From: Candidatus Methanoperedens sp.
GTDB taxonomy: Archaea; Halobacteriota; Methanosarcinia; Methanosarcinales; Methanoperedenaceae
NCBI GenBank assembly: GCA_023249105.1
Contig: JAHFDG010000032.1
Span: 1 to 42,341 of the forward strand
Length of the DNA stretch: 42,341 nt
Direction: 5' to 3'
Below are positions 1-7,100 of this stretch, in pieces; position 1 is the first letter of the stretch, and each line of letters opens with the position of its first letter. Position numbers and translations under genes: made by a program. The notes beneath the pieces were generated by a model. The model was not told where the DNA came from. It did not search any database and saw only the letters and a list, made by a program, of their open reading frames with translations.

Positions 1-94
1 TAGAAAGCAAACCGGACACCTTGTTATGTGGTTGTTACTGCTTCCCCTCAAGCTAATAATTCTTATAACCTTTTTAATTGTAATAATACCTTTC
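1..94. repeat. Terminal direct repeat, left copy
   Basis: Bases 1-94 are identical to 42248-42341. A gene reads through the join, so this is most simply the overlap left when a circular or circularly permuted genome is assembled, giving a unit length of 42,247 bp. A true 94-bp physical terminal repeat is possible but not needed. Confidence 0.95.
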
Positions 95-202
95 TATGCT
101 CTTGTAGATTGGTGGACTTCGCCAAGAGATAGAACTTATGATTCCCTCTTGCTGGAACATTACAAAAAAGCATTTACTATTTTAAAAATGGATGGGGAGT
201 AA
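1..202 (+). CDS. Small membrane protein, 3' part (gene spans the genome join)
   Basis: The frame is open from base 2 to the TAA at 200-202 and continues the gene that starts at 42231. Joined, the product is 72 residues: a short charged N-terminus, one long hydrophobic helix (about residues 14-38, rich in L and I), then a soluble tail of about 34 residues containing DWW and two tyrosines. Topology resembles small phage inner-membrane proteins. No family was recognised. It lies ten bases upstream of the HNH-like gene, in the same early operon. Confidence 0.7.
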   Translation, partial: RKQTGHLVMWLLLLPLKLIILITFLIVIIPFYALVDWWTSPRDRTYDSLLLEHYKKAFTILKMDGE

Positions 203-211
203 AAGGAAAAC

Positions 212-457
212 ATGACTAAACATGAACTCTTAAAGCGTCTGCCACATCACTGTGAAGTTAAATTAAAAGGATGTTTAGGGCAATCTTTTCTAACACCAGC
301 GCACAGAAAAAACAGGGTTGAATATAAAAGAACCCCTGAACTGTTATGGGATTACTCTCAGGTTATAACGGCATGTGTAAAATGCCATGAATGGATAGAT
401 GCTCATAAGGATAAAAAAGAAAAAATATTTAAAAGATTAAGGAGGTATTATAAATGA
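212..457 (+). CDS. HNH-like zinc-binding phage protein
   Basis: 81 residues. Cysteines and histidines are spaced as in a zinc-bound HNH/McrA-like fold: Cys14 and Cys21 near the N-terminus, an AHR motif at about 30-32, then CVKCHEW with Cys-x2-Cys-His around 55-59 and DAHK. The AHR and the final H resemble HNH catalytic positions, but the middle Asn is not clear, so it may bind DNA without cutting. Basic C-terminus. A purine-rich AAAAGG precedes the start, and the stop overlaps the next ATG by four bases (ATGA), so the two are translationally coupled. Confidence 0.7.
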   Translation: MTKHELLKRLPHHCEVKLKGCLGQSFLTPAHRKNRVEYKRTPELLWDYSQVITACVKCHEWIDAHKDKKEKIFKRLRRYYK

Positions 458-840
458 TTATAGAAGATGGCAATATAACATTAAGCACTGGGAAAGAATT
501 GTCTGCCAATTTAGGAATAATTGGTTTAGCTCCGAAAGGCAAAGACGGATGGGAAATATCCGAGGGTTATGACGCGGGGATGTGGTCAGAATGGTATGAA
601 GCAAAAACATCTAACGGAAAGGATTTAACTAAACATGAATTAATAGAAATAGCTGATTATATGATTGCGCTATGGGGAGAATTTAAAATGGACATGTCAA
701 TGTCAACACGGGAGGGGAAAAGCATAAGAACAGCATTGGAAGCTGCCTGTGAGCGTGTTCAGACAGAATTATTCCAAATAGATAGGCATAGATTCAGCAC
801 ACATTTTTCAGAAGTAAAAGATGCGATTATGGGGGGATAA
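454..840 (+). CDS. Phage protein of unknown function
   Basis: 128 residues, not recognised. Acidic, soluble, with a Gly/Trp-rich first half (GWEISEGYDAG..WSEWYEA) and a helical second half. It follows the HNH-like gene with an ATGA overlap and a good AAGGAGG ribosome site. The run MDMSMSTREGK at about residue 79 is echoed as DNA just after the gene by the eight-codon frame at 844-870. An internal start there would give a nested product of about 50 residues (speculative). Confidence 0.75.
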   Translation: MIIEDGNITLSTGKELSANLGIIGLAPKGKDGWEISEGYDAGMWSEWYEAKTSNGKDLTKHELIEIADYMIALWGEFKMDMSMSTREGKSIRTALEAACERVQTELFQIDRHRFSTHFSEVKDAIMGG

Positions 841-843
841 CAA

Positions 844-870
844 ATGGACATGTCAACGCGAGAGGGATGA
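844..870 (+). other. Eight-codon mini-frame, partial duplicate of upstream coding sequence
   Basis: ATG..TGA encodes MDMSTREG. It repeats, with small changes, the stretch at about 688-717 inside the preceding gene (ATGGACATGTCAA...CG.GAGGG). The copy supplies the GAGAGGG ribosome site for the gene starting at 874. It may be a leader peptide or simply a short duplication that created a ribosome site. Confidence 0.4.
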
Positions 871-873
871 TAG

Positions 874-1206
874 ATGAATAGTTTAGTCTGGCTATGCATA
901 ATAGTTATGGTGTTGCTGATATTCGATAGCAATATAAACGATAGCTTTACATTGCCTAAACTAATAAGTCTTAACATAGGGATAATGGCTTTACTTGCAT
1001 TTGAAGCGTTTAAGACCAAAAGGATATTGCCTCGGAATGTGCTTATCCCGTTAGGGTTGTACCTTTTCTGTCTGCTTTTGTCTGTGATAGCCTCTCGAAT
1101 GCCCTCAGTGGCGTTTTACGGCTTAAACAACCAATGGCAGGGTCTCTATAGCCAAATCATGTATGCTGTCTTATTTGCCCTTATAGTGGTGGACAATGAC
1201 AAATAG
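874..1206 (+). CDS. Polytopic membrane protein, N-terminal part of a split O-antigen polymerase/ligase
   Basis: 110 residues with about four hydrophobic helices (roughly 4-19, 31-46, 58-75, 89-105). The segment FYGLNNQWQGLYSQ before the last helix matches the position where O-antigen ligase/Wzy proteins have an aromatic GL loop before the next helix. The protein stops just where such proteins continue into the Wzy_C region, which here is encoded separately at 1488-2315. The end overlaps the TPR gene by 11 bases. Family assignment is from motif memory; as a stand-alone gene it could only be called a membrane protein. Confidence 0.7.
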   Translation: MNSLVWLCIIVMVLLIFDSNINDSFTLPKLISLNIGIMALLAFEAFKTKRILPRNVLIPLGLYLFCLLLSVIASRMPSVAFYGLNNQWQGLYSQIMYAVLFALIVVDNDK

Positions 1207-1504
1207 GCTAATAATCATATTTTTGGTTGTCTTGCTGGGTATAGGATGCCTTCATTATCTCAACATATACAAAGCAGACCGCTACCTTAAAACAGCAATC
1301 GAGACCAAGAGCAAACACGCTGTAAGTCTAATGTTACAAGCTGCGCCCAATGACTATTATTTTTTCCATAGGGCAGGTATCATTATGACTCAGCGTAAAG
1401 ACTATGAGTTGGCTAAAATCCTGCTTCTAAAGGCTTACAGTCTAAACCCAAGTGAACCTTATATAGTCGGTAACCTTAAATTTATAAATGACAACCTCAA
1501 ATAA
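1196..1504 (+). CDS. Membrane-anchored TPR-like protein
   Basis: 102 residues: one N-terminal transmembrane helix (about 4-22), then two helix pairs of tetratricopeptide type (A-x2-L-x-P at about 50; YELAKILLLKAYSLNPSEP near 78-95). This helix-plus-TPR layout is normally the C-terminal end of Wzy_C-type O-antigen polymerases/ligases. Here it is a separate gene lying between the N-terminal part (874-1206) and the Wzy_C part (1488-2315). It overlaps both neighbours, by 11 and 17 bases, which suggests co-translation and possible assembly into one complex. Confidence 0.7.
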   Translation: MTNRLIIIFLVVLLGIGCLHYLNIYKADRYLKTAIETKSKHAVSLMLQAAPNDYYFFHRAGIIMTQRKDYELAKILLLKAYSLNPSEPYIVGNLKFINDNLK

Positions 1505-2315
1505 CATATTAAAAACAATAGTTTTGACAGTTATGTTTATAGCTGTCTTCTGTATTGTTCAGCGAATGGGTTATGACCCTATAACCAATGTCCCCTATTC
1601 CGGCGCCTCTACGTTAGGACACCCGGCGCTGGTCGGGAAAGCCTGTTTAACAGCGATACCTCTTGCCCTATATCTTGCTATGTCTGCCTCAAATCTAAGC
1701 CTTAGAATCGCTTACAGCTTATCAGGGGTTATCTTAATGGCTGGTCTGATAGCTTCTAAAAGCAGGGCAGCAGAGCTTGGCGCGGTAGCAGCTATTTTTA
1801 CTTTGCTCTGGTTCATACCCCAAAGACTTATAAAGGCAGCATTAATCATAACGCTGATACTTGGGATTTTAGCGGTATCCATGTACGGCAAATGGGCGAT
1901 AGAAAAAGACGATAACGCCTTTGGCTTGCAGACAAGGCTGCATTTTTGGGAAGCTGGCCTGCAAATAATAAAAGATAATGTTTTCTTTGGCATCGGGTTG
2001 GATGTGTTAAGACAAGTCTATCCGTATTATCAGACCAGAGCCCATCTTGACTTACAGCCCAACACAGCCGTAAGTAAAATCCATAGCCAATATCTTAACA
2101 TCGCTATATCATCAGGGATTTTAAGTTTGCTTTTCTACCTATGGTTTCTGTATGAAGTATTAAAAAACGGACAAGGGGATATGCTGGGAATATGTCTGAC
2201 AGCTTCGATAATCGGGTGTTTAGTGCAGGATTTATTCGACTGGCAAGACATAGCGAACAGCATGTTGTTTTATATAATCTTAGGACTGAAAGTAAGGAGA
2301 CAATATGATACGTAG
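1488..2315 (+). CDS. Wzy_C-type O-antigen polymerase/ligase, C-terminal part
   Basis: 275 residues with about seven hydrophobic helices. Diagnostic motifs: the G-x2-P at the start of the domain (YDP..., GASTLGHPALVGK at about 39-51), SKSRAAELG (Arg93) after a helix, TRLHFWEAGLQIIKDNVFFGIGLDV (Arg150; W-to-G block at 150-172), and KIHSQYLNIAISSGI (198-211) before the final helices. These are landmarks of the family that polymerises O-antigen units or joins them to lipid A core in the inner membrane. With the 874 and 1196 genes it would make a complete enzyme of about 490 residues. In a phage it could alter the host surface and so block superinfection (inference). Confidence 0.8.
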   Translation: MTTSNNILKTIVLTVMFIAVFCIVQRMGYDPITNVPYSGASTLGHPALVGKACLTAIPLALYLAMSASNLSLRIAYSLSGVILMAGLIASKSRAAELGAVAAIFTLLWFIPQRLIKAALIITLILGILAVSMYGKWAIEKDDNAFGLQTRLHFWEAGLQIIKDNVFFGIGLDVLRQVYPYYQTRAHLDLQPNTAVSKIHSQYLNIAISSGILSLLFYLWFLYEVLKNGQGDMLGICLTASIIGCLVQDLFDWQDIANSMLFYIILGLKVRRQYDT

Positions 2316-2412
2316 ATGCCTTGTCATATATCTAATAGGCGGAACTATTCTTATCATAATAGCAATAGCAATATTCACATTGCTTACTGTAATGTCTTTT
2401 GTGTCTTACTGA
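2305..2412 (+). CDS. Small single-helix membrane protein (35 aa)
   Basis: ATG to TGA, 35 residues: two arginines at the N-terminus followed by an almost continuous hydrophobic helix (about 6-33). A strong AAGGAG lies eight bases before the start, which sits inside the end of the preceding gene (11-base overlap). It is the last gene of the rightward unit before the convergent leftward unit. Function unknown; a toxin-like or holin-like role cannot be judged from size alone. Confidence 0.55.
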   Translation: MIRRCLVIYLIGGTILIIIAIAIFTLLTVMSFVSY

Positions 2413-2440
2413 TATAAAATAAGTTCTGCTATGCCAGTAT

Positions 2441-3817
2441 TTATAACACCCTATATGTAAACGTATAACTCCAAACTTTACTGGTTACATCAGTTGAAAC
2501 CCACTGAATTACCGCTGTGTTATTTGCTATACTTCCGTTGATTTCCGCTCCCATACCCGCTATACTTCCGCAAAATGTCGTGCCAGCTAAATCTTCAACC
2601 GCCCCGATGTTTGAGGCGATAGGCAGTGTTATTTCAAAACTTGTGGCGGTGGCGGTTAGAGTTGGGTCTGCTGTAAATCTGCCCGATACTGTAACCACGC
2701 TTCCCACTCTTTGATATTGGGCTTGAGTCATTGTAGCAGTGGAATCAAGATTAACCATTTCTGTGCTATTGGGAGTATAAACTCCCGAAGCAAGAGTTTG
2801 CGTTTGGTCATGATTAGCAACAGCATAATAACTTCCATGTTGTCCATCAAGTAAATCAGCATTGAGATTAGTGTTTAATGTAGTAGAGGTTGCGGCGTAA
2901 GGCTGAGTTCCTGTTGCTACTGAGGATACAAAGTTAGGAGCAGTTACAATTCCAGTAAAAATTGGACTTTCAAGAAAAGCAAATGTCTTTCTTGCCGCTC
3001 CTGTTGTAATCGTTCCGTAATAGGCATCTGTTAAAAATTCTATCGCACCAGCTTCGGCAGTAGTTAGGAGTGTTCCACTATTAAATTTTAGTGGTGCTGT
3101 GCTCGCAGTGGCTGTACCTGCTTTTAGGTGAAGAAACGCAGTAGGCGAGGTTACACCAACACCCACTCTGCCAGTAGTGTCAAGCCGTACCATTTCTGTT
3201 ACTCCACCAGCGTAAAGCCTTAGTACACCAGAAGTATGAGATGCCCCGACACTTAATCCACCAACCCCGTTGTTAGCTACTACTGAACCTGATGCAACCT
3301 CTAACCCTGAACTGGTATATGTTGAAGATAGAGTATGTAAAAATAAAGAAGCACTATCTGAAACAACAAGGAATTGTGCATAAGTAGCAGTTCCCGCTAC
3401 TGTGTTTATAACACGACCTATGATAGCACCTGTCGTTGTTTTTTTAAGGTCAAAAGGATGTGTAGGGGCTGTTGTTCCAATACCCAACCTATTATTTACT
3501 TCATCATAAGCTGATGTACCAAAAAGAAGAAGACCTTTAGTAGCGTGAGAGGTAGATTGAAGCGTTAAATTGCCACCAGAAGTAGAATTGCCTGACAATG
3601 TATAACCACCCATGCCAAGATTTGCTGTCGCAGTAGCTCCGTGAGCGTTTAAGTTTGTGAGTCCTAAATGCGTATCTATTTGAACATGAGTATTTGTACC
3701 AATATCAACTATCCCTATCTTCTTATAGCCAGCAGTTCTATTGAAATCTGCGGTTGCTGTAGCAACAAATAAGAATAAAAATAATATGCAGAGTAATTTC
3801 TTCGTTAGTGTTTTCAT
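2441..3817 (-). CDS. Secreted tail-fibre/adhesin-like protein
   Basis: 458 residues. It begins with a classic Sec signal peptide (basic TKK, a hydrophobic core of L, F and I, then ATATA before the predicted cut near residue 23). The rest is low-charge, Thr/Ala/Ser/Gly-rich and repetitive, with phrases typical of fibre shafts: NRLGIGTTAPTHPFDL, TGRVGVGVTSPTAFLHL, and AGAIEF...GAARKTFAF. A compact C-terminal domain follows from about 355. It is the last gene of the leftward virion unit, two bases after a second signal-peptide protein. Fibre-like function is supported by composition. A signal peptide is unusual for a virion protein that is normally assembled in the cytoplasm. Confidence 0.65.
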   Translation of the reverse strand: MKTLTKKLLCILFLFLFVATATADFNRTAGYKKIGIVDIGTNTHVQIDTHLGLTNLNAHGATATANLGMGGYTLSGNSTSGGNLTLQSTSHATKGLLLFGTSAYDEVNNRLGIGTTAPTHPFDLKKTTTGAIIGRVINTVAGTATYAQFLVVSDSASLFLHTLSSTYTSSGLEVASGSVVANNGVGGLSVGASHTSGVLRLYAGGVTEMVRLDTTGRVGVGVTSPTAFLHLKAGTATASTAPLKFNSGTLLTTAEAGAIEFLTDAYYGTITTGAARKTFAFLESPIFTGIVTAPNFVSSVATGTQPYAATSTTLNTNLNADLLDGQHGSYYAVANHDQTQTLASGVYTPNSTEMVNLDSTATMTQAQYQRVGSVVTVSGRFTADPTLTATATSFEITLPIASNIGAVEDLAGTTFCGSIAGMGAEINGSIANNTAVIQWVSTDVTSKVWSYTFTYRVL

Positions 3818-3818
3818 T

Positions 3819-4151
3819 TTATCCCCCTATGCAGTACAAAGTTGTTGTTGCAGTTGCAGTAGGTGTCCAGTCAACCTTATAAGTAGAAGAGACATGGTTA
3901 AACTCATATTTCTCTGCTACTGCTGCCAACGTTATTGTTGTTACTGCAACTCCGTCTTCATAGATTGTAAACGCATCCCCTATATTGCCTGTGAAGACCA
4001 GAGCTTTTTCCCCTGTTCTTGAAAGACACCTGAGCATACTATCATCAGTAACCAATGTGTTATCAGCCAATGACAACTTGTCTGCTGCAATACAGATACC
4101 CATCCCCGATACGACCAACAGCAATAACATGATTGTGAAATACTTTTTCAT
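3819..4151 (-). CDS. Small secreted protein of unknown function
   Basis: 110 residues with an N-terminal signal peptide (KKYFTIMLLLLVVSGMGICIAA, cut predicted near 22). The mature part is beta-rich with Thr runs (TPTATATTTLYCIGG at the C-terminus). Cysteines at about 42 and 107 could form a disulfide after export. It overlaps the giant core-protein gene by four bases and precedes the fibre-like gene, so it is co-transcribed with virion genes. No family recognised. Confidence 0.6.
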   Translation of the reverse strand: MKKYFTIMLLLLVVSGMGICIAADKLSLADNTLVTDDSMLRCLSRTGEKALVFTGNIGDAFTIYEDGVAVTTITLAAVAEKYEFNHVSSTYKVDWTPTATATTTLYCIGG

Positions 4152-7100
4152 TTTGCTTCCTCCTTTACTGTTATTCCTTTATTTTTGTCCGAGAACATAG
4201 CCTCGGAGAAATCAAAAGCCTGTGCTGCTCCCGGAACTCCCTTGAGTATTGCCAACGTTTCCAATGATAATGCACCGCCTTGTACTATATTGCCTTTAGC
4301 AATTTGGCTTGCACCTCTTAAACCCTGCCCTAAAACTCTGCCTACAGGAGCTTCTACTGCCCTTCCATACTTACCTAATATCGCTGCTTCAAAAGCTGTC
4401 CCTACCACTGGAACAGTGCTTGGCAATGCAGCCAACGCATTTTTAGTGATAGATACGTCTCTTAATTTTTTCCTTGTTATTGTTTCATATACCTGCTTTT
4501 GCAGTTCCCTTGTTGCCAACTGGCTTGCTATTACAATACCTAATGCAATGAGTGCCTTCATCCTTTGAGATGCTTTACCCCTTGTTAAATTTTTAGCAAT
4601 AATATCTTCGCTAACTATACCCCACTGATTTATCATAAAACCCTGGAAAGTCAGCAATGTTTTAGCCTTCTCGCCTGTAGCAAATACATGAGGTCTTAGA
4701 ACCACATTCGTAGAACTGCTTACCATTTCCATTAATAGTTCAGCTTCGAACTTGGCATTTGGTACACCTTCTTCTATTAATATTTTTTCAAATGCCTCCT
4801 GCACCCCTGCTGCCGTTCTCAGATCGCCTGACTTCAGCCACTTCATGCCGTCAAAATCTTTTAGCTTACCCCATAGATTTCTATGTTCAAGATGTATCTT
4901 TGCCTTTATTTCTTCTATAGATAATTCCCCTGCACCTTCTCTTTGTATCAATGCTGTAGAATCCGCTATAATATCCCTTGCATAATTAGGCTTGATAAAT
5001 GCTTTGGTAACTTCATTAATAAGCCTTAACTGTGTTCTTAACGGCATATTAGCCATTGCATAAGATGATGCCTCTAATACTGCTAACGGCTGTAATAATG
5101 TAGATGATACCTTGAAGGACAAAACTGCTTTTGTTAAGTTAATTCTTGTGCTGCGCAACCATTGGTCTGTCTGTGTCAATAGCGTATCAATCGTCTTGCT
5201 TGTTCCTCTCCTTGCCACAATATCCAAATGTTGCTGCCAATACTTTGAATTGAAAGTCCCTGCATAATCCTGATATTCCTTAGACAATAATAATGATGCC
5301 TGTCTGTCTAATACAGGTTGCATATCTATATACCAGTCCTGGTCTGGTATTGCCTCTAAAATAACATTAATCAGGTCATCCCTCGGCTCTAACTTAACAC
5401 CCTCAGACCTCGATTTAGTCATATAATCATCTGCTGTTTTGGTATAATACTTGCCACGCCCGAATGCATCATCAGTTACAACAGATATGACGTGCTTATA
5501 TTTCAATGGGAAGAAATACTCATCCCTCATAGGGAATGGCTTGTTAGTTCTGTATTCGTGTGTTACAGCCAACTCAGATACACGCTTTTGCATGGTGTCT
5601 GAGAACAGTTGAAGTATTGCCTGTTCTATCTTTGACAATTCTGGAAGCTGGTCAAATTTAAATCTTTTCATTAAAGTATCTCTTTGAGAATATGCACCCA
5701 TTTTGTCAAGCGCAACAACATTAATTCTATTGAGCGTGTCTTGAAGTTCTACCGCATCCCATTCTTCTTTTATGTTTTTAAGTTTTTCAACAAACTCTAT
5801 AGTCCTTGCAGTAGTAGTTTTTTGGGAATCATAGGATGTTTTTAGCTGTTCCTTAATAAGTTCCTGATGCGAACCATTAACCTTATAGCCGTCTGCCTTG
5901 GCAGCCACCCTGTATGGTGACAGGAAATTGTATTGCAGTTCTTTTGTTGCATTGCTAGTTTTCTGCCACAATCCTACATCTTCATTCAGTAGTGTAGGGT
6001 CAAATTTCTTCGGGTCTATGCTTACTGTATCAGCTTTCAGCTTTTCCATTTCCTGCTGTTTTTGCTTTTCAGTCTGAGATAGCTTTAACTTGCGTTTTAA
6101 TTTACCGAGTGCCGTAAGAGTTTCTATCGTTTCCCTGAGTTCCGCCACATCTTCCGGTAACATATTTTTAAGGTTGTCTTTATGCAGCCTTGATACTATA
6201 CCCTGTATTTTCTTGGAAGTTTCAGCCGATAACATCCCCTCACTTGCGTTTTCGCTGTGCATCCATTCCATAGTCTGATATATTTGTTCAAGTTTTTTAT
6301 CAGTCAATGTTTTAAAGTCAAGGTCATCAGTAATAACTTTTATCCTCTTTTGATATTCAACATCAATGGAGGTTTTGGGCTTTGACAGCTTTGCAATAAC
6401 ATCAATATCCTCTTTTTTCTGTAATTCAAGTTCTGTTTGGGCTTGTTTTGCCTCGAACTTCTCAGCCATCTTATCTATTCTCTCTAAAATAGCATCTACT
6501 TTAGCATCTGTAACCTCTCCGGCTAACGCACCTAAGAACTGTCCTCTGAGTTCAGGAGGTAATTGGTCTTTAATTTCATTAATAATGTATTTAGCTACTA
6601 CCTTTGTATCTTCTTTGCGTTCCTTAACCTGTTCTTTTATTTCAGTAATCTTGGCAGTTTGTTTCTCTCTTGCCTTGTTAAGCAAGTCATTCATTATGGC
6701 TTTCTGCTTTGCAACCCCTTCCTTATTCCCTGCCTTAAACGCTATCCTTGCGTTTTGTTCTGCCTTTTTAAATGCTGCATTTAAGGCTTCATCTTCCCTG
6801 ATGCTCTTTATGGTTTCAGCTAAACCCGTCTCTTGACGTATTTGCTTTTTAACGTCTCTGGTCGGGATAACAGATTCAAGCGTGGAAGCCTGACTTTCGA
6901 GTTCTGTTTTTATAGCAGCCAGTTCTGGAGTTTCTCCGAGTTTTTCTTTAACATAATCCAAAGCTCTTAACTGGTCTTTTGCATTATGAATATCTAATTT
7001 CTTATCCATGCTTCTTTCAATATCAGACCATAAAATCCCTTCATCTTTCATTATTAATTCGAGGTCAGCAATAGCTTTTTTATATTTCTCGATATTGAAA

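Noticed and set aside
1-94. Terminal repeat read as a natural physical end of the genome
   Set aside because: The repeat lies inside an intact gene that spans the join; an assembly overlap of a circular map explains it more simply.
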